Of a DNA stretch of 35,280 nucleotides, positions 22,416 through 30,338 are shown in pieces. The notes below the pieces were generated by a model that made no database searches, was not told the origin of the DNA, and saw nothing but the letters and a program-made list of their open reading frames with translations. The number at the start of each line of letters is the position of its first letter. The stretch's first letter is position 1. A program made the translations under genes and the position numbers. Location: NCBI GenBank assembly GCA_024276655.1, contig JAJRWU010000252.1, forward strand, positions 1-35,280, read 5' to 3'. This stretch comes from Planctomycetota bacterium (GTDB taxonomy: Bacteria; Planctomycetota; Planctomycetia; Pirellulales; Pirellulaceae).

Positions 22416-24767
22416 TTAATTTGCCGACGTAGCTGACAAAATACGCCATTGCTCGATGTCTTGGTATAAAGAAACAGGATAACGTTCAAGATCTCGCACG
22501 TTATCACGATAGGCGAAAAAGTCGGTTAATTGCCACAGTGGAATGATCGGCAATTCGTAGTACACCAGTTCGTGCAACTCGAGGAGTCGGTTGCGCGTTT
22601 CTCGCCAGTTTTTGGCGGTGTCGAGGCGGCGCAGCGCCAAGCGAATAAAGGCGTTCGCCTCGGGGAGCGATCCGGCAGCGCCCAGCAGGCGCCGAGCGTC
22701 GACCACGGGCTCCCAAACGGCGGCCTCCACGTAGATCAAATCACAGGCTTTCCGGGCGGCGGCGTCGCCGGGCGGAAGTTCTTTCACTTCACAATGAATG
22801 CCAACGCTACTCAATTGAAAAGCGATATCCAGGCTGGCGCGGCGAGCAATTTCATGCGGCGGATACCCCAAGATTAACTCCGGACGCTTGGGCGGCTCTT
22901 CTTCGCGTTTCTTGGCTCGGCTGGCCAACTCCCGGTCGGCAAGCGTGGCCAGCACCAGGGAAAGCGCCGGGTTATAGGCTCGGGGGAGAATCGTTCTGTT
23001 GTAGGCGTAACCTTGAGGGTCGTCGGAGCCAATGCCCGCCGGAAACGGACCGCTGATCAATTGGCACCCTGGCTGCGGGCGGCCTTCGAGGAGCGTCTGT
23101 TCGAGCGTCACCTTGCGATTCACGCCCATCAGCAGCGCGCGGCGAAAGGTCCTGTTTTTCAAGTGCGGTTTATCGCCCACGATTTCCAAATAATGCACCG
23201 ACGGCAAACGGTAGCGGTCGACCGTAATGGAGGCGGCGGCTGCGAGTTCCGCCACATCGGCGGGATAGATTCGATCCAGTATGTCGACCTCGCCCGTGAG
23301 GAGAGCAGCCTTGGCTTGCCGCCGCTTCTGGAAACGGCGTTCGATGACGATCGCGGGCTGGTTTTTTCCCGCGAATTGATAGTTCTCGACCTCCACGAAT
23401 CGGACTTCCTCCGCCGCCGTTTTGGCGACATCGTAAGGACCGAAATGACCGTCGCTGGCCGCGTTGCCCACCGAACGCTGAATATACGTTTGCAAGAGAG
23501 CTTCCGGCAGCACATGCGGCCGGCGCAATCGCACTTCAACTTTCATGACATCCTCCACGGCGATGGAGGAGGCCAGTTGCGCCCAAACAGGGAGATAGGT
23601 CGGACTGCGAGGGTCGGCTAACATCAACAGCGTTCGCGAGACGTCGTAACCATTGATGGCGAGCGCCGCGTCGCTGGTGGGAGGCGCCAAGTCGAACACC
23701 AGCGTTTTGTCGTCTTCGCTGTGGCTCAAGGTTCCGAACGGAAAATCATAAATCCCGCCTTCCGGTCCATGACCTTCGTACTCCACCAGCGTGCGATGCA
23801 ACAAACGACCGGCGCGGCGCGAGGCAAAGTTGCGCAAACTACGAGAGTCGTACGTGGGGGCCAATTCCGACACGCCCACGATCACCAGAGGGTGCTCGTT
23901 TTCAAGCGCCGTGATAAATTCCCGGCCGCCTTCCACACTAGGCCAAATAACCATCATTTTACGCGCCGCCTGATGGGCTTCGAGATAATCTCGATTCGCG
24001 ACGAATTTGGCGGCCTCTTCTTTTTTGGCGGCCGCCAACACCGACAGCTTCGCGCCCCAACGATCGAGCGCGAGCCGTTGCGCGTCGCCATATTGTTTTT
24101 CCAGCCGGGAGTAAAGTTCGTGTACGGAGTGGAAGTCGTCGTTATCGACATACCGCTGGAAGAGGCGGTCGAGAATCGCGCCGATCACCGACGACAACGC
24201 CGGCGACGACGCCCGATTCTTAAAGTTCGGGTTCAAACGATACAGCTCCTCCAATACGCCCAGGCCTTCGTTAAACCTCCCGGCGCGAAAGAAATCGCCC
24301 GCGTTGGCGAAGAGATATTTTTGGCGAGCCTCTGCAAGCCCCGGCGTTCGCGGATAGTTTTTTAGCAATACGCTTAAATAATCGTAGGCGGCGTCAAACT
24401 GTTTCGCGGCGATCAGCCGGTTGGCCTCTTCGAGCAGGAAAGCTTCAAAGTATTTGACCGCAGCAATATGCCGCTTTTCGAGATCGAACTGTTTGGTGGG
24501 GTCGTCCGACATTCTGATGCGAATTTTATCGGTCGGACGACCTCGCGCCACCGTGGCGCGCTCTTTTTGCGTCAGCGCCACGACCTTAAACACACGGTTG
24601 CCATTCTGTTCGTTCAGCGTGATTTCATCCCAAGGGTCGGCGTCGTAGAGCCGAGCCGGCGCTTGCGCAAAGGCCCGAGCGCCGGCCAGCGGGGGAAACA
24701 CGTCGCCCGCCAACGGAAACACCGCTAAAACGAGCAAGGTCAAGAGGATAATGAACGTTCGCTTCAC
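22416..24767 (-). CDS. TPR-fused family-5 (peptide/nickel type) extracellular solute-binding protein
   Basis: The protein has 783 residues; ordinary family-5 binding proteins have 500-600. The signal peptide MKRTFIILLTLLVLAVFPLA runs to a likely AFA-QA cleavage site. Residues ~35-280 are an extra N-terminal region with helical, TPR-like pairs (AYDYLSVLLKNYPRTPGLAEA, AGRFNEGLGVLEELYRLNP). The SBP_bac_5 region follows: LRRPHVLPEALLQTYI, ALLTGEVDILDRIYPADV, HYLEIVGDKPHLKNRTFRRALLMGVNR, and the C-terminal HELVYYELPIIPLWQ. Family members bind oligopeptides or metals for ABC importers, but no permease or ATPase is adjacent here, so it may serve as a sensor or structural envelope protein. The start is a GTG at 24767. 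It is coupled to the next gene and lies 100 bp after the beta-propeller gene. Confidence 0.85.
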   Translation of the reverse strand: MKRTFIILLTLLVLAVFPLAGDVFPPLAGARAFAQAPARLYDADPWDEITLNEQNGNRVFKVVALTQKERATVARGRPTDKIRIRMSDDPTKQFDLEKRHIAAVKYFEAFLLEEANRLIAAKQFDAAYDYLSVLLKNYPRTPGLAEARQKYLFANAGDFFRAGRFNEGLGVLEELYRLNPNFKNRASSPALSSVIGAILDRLFQRYVDNDDFHSVHELYSRLEKQYGDAQRLALDRWGAKLSVLAAAKKEEAAKFVANRDYLEAHQAARKMMVIWPSVEGGREFITALENEHPLVIVGVSELAPTYDSRSLRNFASRRAGRLLHRTLVEYEGHGPEGGIYDFPFGTLSHSEDDKTLVFDLAPPTSDAALAINGYDVSRTLLMLADPRSPTYLPVWAQLASSIAVEDVMKVEVRLRRPHVLPEALLQTYIQRSVGNAASDGHFGPYDVAKTAAEEVRFVEVENYQFAGKNQPAIVIERRFQKRRQAKAALLTGEVDILDRIYPADVAELAAAASITVDRYRLPSVHYLEIVGDKPHLKNRTFRRALLMGVNRKVTLEQTLLEGRPQPGCQLISGPFPAGIGSDDPQGYAYNRTILPRAYNPALSLVLATLADRELASRAKKREEEPPKRPELILGYPPHEIARRASLDIAFQLSSVGIHCEVKELPPGDAAARKACDLIYVEAAVWEPVVDARRLLGAAGSLPEANAFIRLALRRLDTAKNWRETRNRLLELHELVYYELPIIPLWQLTDFFAYRDNVRDLERYPVSLYQDIEQWRILSATSAN

Positions 24768-24825
24768 GTGCGTCGAGCCTCTCGCTATCCAAGCATGTGT
24801 GGAAAAATTACGTCCTGGTGCTGAA

Positions 24826-24850
24826 GCCCGGCTTTTTCAAAAAGTCGGGC
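24826..24850. terminator. Hairpin with GCCCGG core after the beta-propeller gene
   Basis: GCCCGGCTTTTT pairs with AAAAGTCGGGC around a short loop, 18 bases after the stop codon of the 24868-28359 gene. The core resembles those at 12430 and 20907, but the flanking arms of the ~100-bp element are not recognisable. It probably attenuates transcription into the solute-binding gene. Confidence 0.65.
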
Positions 24851-24867
24851 TGCTCAAACCGAGGGGG

Positions 24868-27800
24868 TTAGGGCGCCAATCCTGGAAGAATGTGCAAGAC
24901 GCCATCGCTGCCCGGCGCCAATAATTTCGGACCAAACGGCGTCACTCCCGCTCCCAGCGGCTCGCCAACGTCAAACTTTTTCAGCTCCTTGCCCGATGCG
25001 CCGTCGACCAACCAGACCACTCCCGCCTGCGACGCAAAGAGGAAGTTTCCGTCCACCGCCAAAGGATTTCCAACCGGAGCGCCGTATGGCAACGGCGCTG
25101 TCCACAGCGGCTTTTCGCCGCCGTCGAAGCAGAGCAGGCCGTCTTGTTCGGTGGCTAGAAAAACGCGGCCGCCTTGCGTTTCCGGCCCCCACAACACGCG
25201 TCCCTTGAGCGGAGCGCGTTTGTATTCCAAACCAGGGAATTGGATAACCACCACCGCTTCTCCCGAACCGGAGCGGCCGACGCCGTAAATCGTATTCCCC
25301 ACATTGGCCAGAGAACTGATCACGTCCAGATCGAGCGATTGCGTGGCGAGCGCCGTCAGGTGCGGCTGCGGCTTTGGCTCGACGCCAACACGAAATAGCT
25401 TTCGATCGCTCCGAGCCACCACGAATTCCTTGCCTAGCACCACCGGACGCGACCAAGTCACTTCATCGCCCGGTTCGCTTGGCGGTTGCAACGGCAGCAC
25501 CAGCGCCTTGCCGTTGGTTGGGTTGAGCAAATGAAGCTGGCCGTTATTGATCGGTGTCAGAACTCCATTTTCAAAAACACTGAGTTCGCCCGAGACGGAG
25601 GAATTCTCGGGAAGCTGTAGGGCCACCACTTTAGGGCGAGCGGCGGTGGCGTTTGGATCGTACGACAAAACACGTTCTCGAACCGAGTCGCCGGCAAACA
25701 GCAATTTGCCATCGGGTAAAATAAGCTTGCGTCCGAAGGAAGACGCCGTGGGGCCGCTCAGCGTGGGCGACTGTGGCTTGCCGTTGTAGCCGGCGCGTAC
25801 TATTTCTCCGTCGAGCGAGAACAGATCGCCGCGCGCGGAAATCGCGGCGATTTTTCCGCCTTTCCGCTCCAGCACGCCGACCAGGGGAACGCCCAATTCG
25901 GTCCGCCAAAAGGCGGAGCCGTTGTCGCGATTGGCCGCCGTGATGACCACGCCGCCGGAGTCTTTTTGCCGGCGCGCGTGGAAGAGCACGTCGCCAATGA
26001 GCTGTAACGGCGCGTTGTATCCGCCGCCTTCATCCTTGACCCATTTGCGGGCAATCTCGCCGGTTGTTTGTTGCAACTCGTATTTGGATAAACGATTATC
26101 GGTCAACCAAAGTTGGCCCAGGTCGACCACGCGGTAGCCGACCTCCGCGCTCTTGCGGGCTGCAATGCGCTTGGCGATTTCGCTGACCGGCTTTTCTTCA
26201 TTGGCGGGATCAATCTCGAAATAGTGAACGCCTCCCAGATCGGTGGTGACCAAAACACGCTTTTGATACACCAAGGGCGGCAACACCGCGTTGCCCTTGA
26301 GGCGGATCGGTTTCTGGGCGAAATGCAAACCGTTTTCAGAGTCGTCGAGCGTGATGATGTGCAGCAGGCAGAAATCGACGCCCGCATTCTCGACCACGAA
26401 CAGCTTGCCGCGCGCCGCGACCGGAGCAACCGAAATACCGCCCGCCCGGTGCCCCAGATAAAAAACTTCCTCGCAGGCCAACGTGCCGGCGTTAAGGCGA
26501 TAAAGATTCGAATGCTCGCCAATCTGATACACGCTCGTGCTTTGCGCCGGGTGTAGCGGCCCGACCGGCAGCGGTTGCGGAAAAACAGTTCGTTGGGCGG
26601 AGGCCCCGCTTTGGGCGTCGGCCGAAAGCAGGGCGCCGGTGGGCGTGGCGATGAGAATGCGTTCGCCATCAAGCACCGGCGCGGCAAAGGGACCGCCGAT
26701 GGGCAACCGCCAAATGGTTTTTCCGCTGCCGCCCGCGACGCGAACCAGTTCGTTGTTGCGGCCATCGACCAACAGGACGTCGGCGTCGCTCTCTTGACTG
26801 ACGGGGCGGGGAGGAATCACGGTTTCATAGCCCACGAAACGCCGCCATTTCACCGCGCCGGTGGTGGCGTCAAACGCATAGACCGCCCCACGCACCAAAT
26901 AATACACTGTTCGGTTCGACACGCCCGGCGCCGGCTTGCCGCGATTGGCGGCCATCACGACGCGAAACTCCGAAGCGTAAGGCGGTTCTTCGGTGATCGG
27001 CTCCAGCGGCAGATCCTCGATTTTGACCGCGTCTTTTTCCCGCTCGGTGATCGTTCGCACCGCCGCGATCAGACCGGCGTCCGACTCCAGGCTGGGGTAC
27101 GTTTTGAGAAGCTGCTTGCGCAGCGCGTACGCGCCTGGCGTATCGCCTTGGTCGATCGCGCCGGTAATGTTTTGGAGCGCGACGCGGAGCGTTTTTTCCC
27201 GATTGATATTGCGCTCCGCGATGGAAATGTCTTCCTTGATGGCGTCGATCGTGGCTTGAATGGTTTTCCGCAGCGTGGAGGGAATGTAAGACGGATTGTC
27301 AACCAGTTTCATCGCCTCGACCGCCAAGTCGACCAGCGTTTGTGCTTGCGCGGTGTCGGCGGAGCTTTTCGCCCCCGTGGCGAAACCCTCGGCAATTTTC
27401 GGCAGCGTGCCGGCGAGTTCCGGCCGCGCCAGCTCAAAACTTTCCTCCGGTTCGATTTTCGGGAGAATGCTCTCGGCGGTTTTTAAGGATCGCTCCCAGT
27501 TGCTGGCTTCCACGTTTTGGCGCAGGCGAGCCAATTGACTCCGAACCCGCGCCAAACTGGCGTTGGAGTCTTCGGGGAATCGTTTGAGAAACGCTTTGTA
27601 TTTTTCGATCGCATCGCTGTACGACTGTTGTTCGTAGGCCTCCTGCCCGGCTTCAAACATTTTCACCGCATCGGCCGAATTGAGCCAACCATAGAGTCCG
27701 ATCACGGCGCCAATGAGCAGAATCAGACTGGCGCCTCCGGCCAGCATGAGCGGCGTGTCGAAGGTGTGCTTCTTCGGTTTTTTTTGTTTTTTGGGTGTGA

Positions 27801-28359
27801 GGCCGGATTTCTCGTCGGATTTGTCGTTTCCCGCCCCGCCCAGGGAATCAGCGCCGCCCAGGGAATCAGCGCCGCCCAGGGAATCAGCGCCGCCCAGGGA
27901 ATCAGCGCCGCCCAGGGAGTCAGCGCGGTCGTAATAATCGACGCCTCCGAGAGCATCAGCCCCGCCCAAAGATTCCCCCCGATTTTCCGGCGAACCGATC
28001 GGCGTGAGGCCATCGTCGATCGGCGTGAGACCATCGGCGATCTCGGCATCGAGCGGAGTCAGACCGTTGACCGCATCCATGCCGGTCAGATCGTCGTCGT
28101 CGCCGAGCGGGGTCAATCCGGAAACATCATTGGAAAAGTCTTCGTTAACTTCGGCCAGTTCCACAATTTGCTGGTCTTCCTCGACCAGACGTTTGGCCTG
28201 GAAGGCCGTCAAATGTCCTTTTTCGACGAGTAATTTGGCAACGGTTTTCGCAGTCACCTGTTTTTTGGCGCTCGCGACCTGCGCGCGCAATTTCGCCAAG
28301 ACACCCGCCTCAAGCAAACCTTGTTGTTCGAGTCGATCAAGAAACTCACCAGCCGTCAT
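24868..28359 (-). CDS. Transmembrane TPR/PQQ-like beta-propeller protein with repeat-bearing cytoplasmic tail
   Basis: The protein has 1163 residues. Residues 1-65 form the planctomycete helical domain also found on Ser/Thr kinases (EFLDRLEQQGLLEAGVLAKL, then KLLVEKGHLTAFQAKRLVEE). Residues 80-190 are acidic and low-complexity, with five GLTP motifs (81, 99, 110, 117, 187) and tandem SLGGAD units. A Lys-rich stop and one membrane helix (about 203-226) follow. Outside are TPR-like helices (AGQEAYEQQSYSDAIEKYKA) and, from about 460 on, BamB/PQQ-like propeller blades (GAVYAFDATTGAVKWRRFVG, LDGERILIATPTGALLSADA). It probably links the cytoplasm to a periplasmic scaffold or sensor. The ATG is three bases after the exbD stop, with GAGGAGG at the right distance, so it belongs to the ExbB-ExbD operon. 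Confidence 0.85.
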   Translation of the reverse strand: MTAGEFLDRLEQQGLLEAGVLAKLRAQVASAKKQVTAKTVAKLLVEKGHLTAFQAKRLVEEDQQIVELAEVNEDFSNDVSGLTPLGDDDDLTGMDAVNGLTPLDAEIADGLTPIDDGLTPIGSPENRGESLGGADALGGVDYYDRADSLGGADSLGGADSLGGADSLGGADSLGGAGNDKSDEKSGLTPKKQKKPKKHTFDTPLMLAGGASLILLIGAVIGLYGWLNSADAVKMFEAGQEAYEQQSYSDAIEKYKAFLKRFPEDSNASLARVRSQLARLRQNVEASNWERSLKTAESILPKIEPEESFELARPELAGTLPKIAEGFATGAKSSADTAQAQTLVDLAVEAMKLVDNPSYIPSTLRKTIQATIDAIKEDISIAERNINREKTLRVALQNITGAIDQGDTPGAYALRKQLLKTYPSLESDAGLIAAVRTITEREKDAVKIEDLPLEPITEEPPYASEFRVVMAANRGKPAPGVSNRTVYYLVRGAVYAFDATTGAVKWRRFVGYETVIPPRPVSQESDADVLLVDGRNNELVRVAGGSGKTIWRLPIGGPFAAPVLDGERILIATPTGALLSADAQSGASAQRTVFPQPLPVGPLHPAQSTSVYQIGEHSNLYRLNAGTLACEEVFYLGHRAGGISVAPVAARGKLFVVENAGVDFCLLHIITLDDSENGLHFAQKPIRLKGNAVLPPLVYQKRVLVTTDLGGVHYFEIDPANEEKPVSEIAKRIAARKSAEVGYRVVDLGQLWLTDNRLSKYELQQTTGEIARKWVKDEGGGYNAPLQLIGDVLFHARRQKDSGGVVITAANRDNGSAFWRTELGVPLVGVLERKGGKIAAISARGDLFSLDGEIVRAGYNGKPQSPTLSGPTASSFGRKLILPDGKLLFAGDSVRERVLSYDPNATAARPKVVALQLPENSSVSGELSVFENGVLTPINNGQLHLLNPTNGKALVLPLQPPSEPGDEVTWSRPVVLGKEFVVARSDRKLFRVGVEPKPQPHLTALATQSLDLDVISSLANVGNTIYGVGRSGSGEAVVVIQFPGLEYKRAPLKGRVLWGPETQGGRVFLATEQDGLLCFDGGEKPLWTAPLPYGAPVGNPLAVDGNFLFASQAGVVWLVDGASGKELKKFDVGEPLGAGVTPFGPKLLAPGSDGVLHILPGLAP
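27836..27925 (-). repeat. 18-bp in-frame tandem repeat encoding GADSLG units
   Basis: The unit GAATCAGCGCCGCCCAGG (plus-strand reading) occurs about five times with almost no change, the last copy having GAGTCAG. It encodes SLGGAD six-residue units in the cytoplasmic tail of the beta-propeller protein. Near-identity of the copies points to recent expansion. Confidence 0.9.
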
Positions 28360-28362
28360 GCC

Positions 28363-29001
28363 TTATTCCTCCTCGTCTTGTTCCGTTATCGTGAGTTTGA
28401 TGCTGTCCATCGCGACGATTGCTCCGGCGTCGAGCGCCGCCACCACCGTTGCATGGCGGGCGTCGCCGTGGGCGATCACGAGCAGATGGTTGGCGATGTT
28501 GCCCGAACTGGAAAGCTGCTGCGCTCGCTTAAGCGTGATGATCAAATCTTGCTTGCTGGGCGCTTCTTCGTCCCAGTCTTCGGCAATCACGCGATAGGTA
28601 TTGTTGGAGTCGATCCTGACCGTCACATAATCGGGATCGTCTTCGATGTCTTCAATCGTTTGCGGGTTGGTGCTGGCTTGATCGGTCTCGGGAATGGGAA
28701 TTTGAATCGATTTTTGCAGTGTGAACGAGGCCGTCACCATGAAGAAAATCAGCAACAGGAAGGTCACGTCGACCATGGGCGTCATGTCCATCTCGGCTTC
28801 GATCGGCTCCTTGTCGGAAAAATCGAGCGGCACTTCCTCCGCCACCAACTCTTGGGCGGCTTCCTCTGCATGGCGTAGTTGCGGCGGTTCGGGAACACTC
28901 AACAGCGCGCCGCAATCGGGGCAATTCACGCGCACGCCAATCAGCTCTTCATCGGCGCCGATGCGCTCATCACAGATGGGGCAGAGAAAATTGAATGTCA
29001 T
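28363..29001 (-). CDS. ExbD/TolR-family protein with N-terminal zinc ribbon
   Basis: The protein has 212 residues; classical ExbD has about 140. An N-terminal zinc ribbon has CPIC (7-10) and CPDC (27-30) and is followed by an acidic linker. The ExbD helix is typical: MDMTPMVDVTFLLLIFF with the essential proton-path Asp at 78, then a periplasmic domain ending with HLLVIAHGDARHATVVAALD. ExbD/TolR with ExbB/TolQ converts proton motive force into movement of a periplasmic partner. The cytoplasmic zinc ribbon is an addition absent from classical ExbD and could contact a cytoplasmic partner. It sits two bases after the first exbD and three before the propeller gene, so these are tightly co-translated. 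Confidence 0.9.
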   Translation of the reverse strand: MTFNFLCPICDERIGADEELIGVRVNCPDCGALLSVPEPPQLRHAEEAAQELVAEEVPLDFSDKEPIEAEMDMTPMVDVTFLLLIFFMVTASFTLQKSIQIPIPETDQASTNPQTIEDIEDDPDYVTVRIDSNNTYRVIAEDWDEEAPSKQDLIITLKRAQQLSSSGNIANHLLVIAHGDARHATVVAALDAGAIVAMDSIKLTITEQDEEE

Positions 29002-29003
29002 GC

Positions 29004-29519
29004 TTACTTGGCCCCCACCACCGCGACATATAAATTTTTACCCGCCGCCGCGATGCCGATCGCGCGCGCCACGCGCGCCACCTCGCGCTCCTTGACATTT
29101 TCCTCGGCCATCAGAATGATGCCTTCCAAACTAGCGTCGTCGATCGACCGGTTTTCAATGTATTCGGCAATCTCTTGTTCTTGCTCCAGCGGGTCGGACG
29201 AGTTCAGCAGCGCGCCCGCCGATTTCCCCTCCGACTTGTAAATCAGGGGAGGCGCGCCCTCCGCGCCGGAGGCGATGGTCAAAATAATGGAGGTCGCGGC
29301 CAAGGCGGCCACGCCGGTTTTCGCCGGAGGCAGCGTAACGGCCGGATTTTTTTCCTGGTTGGACGCCACCAAAAAAAAGATCAGCAGTAAAAACGTGATG
29401 TCAATCATCGGAGTGATGTCCATCTCGACTTCTTCAACGCGTGATTTTCGCGCCCCGAAAGACACCGATTCTTCCACCAAATCGGGCGCGCGGGAAGGGA
29501 GAGGTTTGTCGGCAGCCAT
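29004..29519 (-). CDS. ExbD/TolR-family biopolymer transport protein
   Basis: The protein has 171 residues. A short cytoplasmic tail is followed by VEMDITPMIDITFLLLIFFLVAS, the single ExbD membrane helix with the conserved Asp40. The periplasmic part has IYKSEGKSAGALLNSSDPLE and a C-terminal EGIILMAEENVKEREVARVARA, matching the two-strand, two-helix ExbD periplasmic fold. Together with the channel gene before it and the zinc-ribbon ExbD after it, it should form the proton-driven inner-membrane motor. Two different ExbD proteins in one operon suggest a heterodimer at the channel axis. GGAGGAGGA just before the ATG supports the start; the gap to the channel gene is 12 bp. Confidence 0.92.
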   Translation of the reverse strand: MAADKPLPSRAPDLVEESVSFGARKSRVEEVEMDITPMIDITFLLLIFFLVASNQEKNPAVTLPPAKTGVAALAATSIILTIASGAEGAPPLIYKSEGKSAGALLNSSDPLEQEQEIAEYIENRSIDDASLEGIILMAEENVKEREVARVARAIGIAAAGKNLYVAVVGAK

Positions 29520-29531
29520 CGGTCCTCCTCC

Positions 29532-30173
29532 TTATTTCGCGTGGCTCAGGGCGGTGCGAAGTATCTCGAAAAATCGGGCCAACCCGAGCGAGACGAGGTC
29601 TTCAAACTTCTTGATGCGAACGTTAATCACGGTCATCAACATGGTCAGCGGAATCGCGATTGCCAATCCGCTGGCGGTCGTGATCAGGGCCACGCTAATG
29701 TTTTCCGCCAATTGGGCCGGCTCAACATTCTTCTCCGCCGCGAGTTTGGCGAAGGCGCCCATCATACCGACCACCGTTCCCAACAGCCCGACCATCGGCG
29801 CGCTTTTGATCACGGTGTTGATCCAGGCGAGGCGATTGTCGAGGTCGGCGAGCACGTCGCGTTGGAAACGGTCGAGCACGAGTTGCCGCACCTTGGAGTA
29901 GCCCACTTCGCGGTTGGCAATCGCGAGAATGGCCAGCCTGGAAATGGCGCGGCCATCGGCTTCGCAAACTTCCTCGGCGTCGTCGTACGACTGTTTGTCG
30001 AGCAGCTCCTCGAGGGAGTCGAGAAAACCGGCCTGTGCGTTTTCGTTTTTGAAACGCAACTGCGCCACGCGGCGCCACACCAGAACAGCACAGAGTGCGC
30101 CCCAGAGGGCGAGCAGGCCCAAAACGACATAAATAATATTACCAGCTATGTTGGTAAGTCCTGATAGGTCCAT
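29532..30173 (-). CDS. MotA/TolQ/ExbB proton channel family protein
   Basis: The protein has 213 residues, normal for ExbB/TolQ. There are three membrane helices: about 10-34, 117-142 (VIKSAPMVGLLGTVVGMMGA) and 158-182 (ISVALITTASGLAIAIPLTM). The GLLGTVxGM and TTAxGLxxAIP blocks are the family signature and include the channel Thr residues. The cytoplasmic loop between helices 1 and 2 is helical (SLEELLDKQSYDDAEEVCEA). It forms the pentameric channel around the ExbD helices. It is the first gene of the tight exbB-exbD-exbD-propeller block; a TonB-position gene lies 165 bp upstream on the same strand. No good Shine-Dalgarno is seen. Confidence 0.93.
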   Translation of the reverse strand: MDLSGLTNIAGNIIYVVLGLLALWGALCAVLVWRRVAQLRFKNENAQAGFLDSLEELLDKQSYDDAEEVCEADGRAISRLAILAIANREVGYSKVRQLVLDRFQRDVLADLDNRLAWINTVIKSAPMVGLLGTVVGMMGAFAKLAAEKNVEPAQLAENISVALITTASGLAIAIPLTMLMTVINVRIKKFEDLVSLGLARFFEILRTALSHAK

Positions 30174-30269
30174 TCTTTATTGTCCGTCAAGTGGCGTTAT
30201 GGTCAGTGCCGCTAGGGCGATGTCGATGGGTGAATTTGAAGGAAACGTGACAACACGACGTTCCGGTTC

Positions 30270-30284
30270 AGAAGCCGGGCTTCT
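30270..30284. repeat. Short GCCCGG-type palindrome after the TonB-position gene
   Basis: AGAAGCCGGGCTTCT is a 6-bp stem with a 3-base loop, preceded by GGTTC as in the 20869 repeat (GGTTCAGAAAAGCCC). It looks like a remnant of the ~100-bp element. It lacks a T-tract, so termination is doubtful. Confidence 0.45.
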
Positions 30285-30338
30285 CAGATGTCAGTTCGGG
30301 GTTTACGCAAACCTTGGGTTCAATTTGGCCCACGCTTT

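Noticed and set aside
28878-29001. Separate small zinc-ribbon gene before the ExbD domain
   Set aside because: The ribbon is in frame and continuous with the ExbD helix, with no stop or internal start between them.
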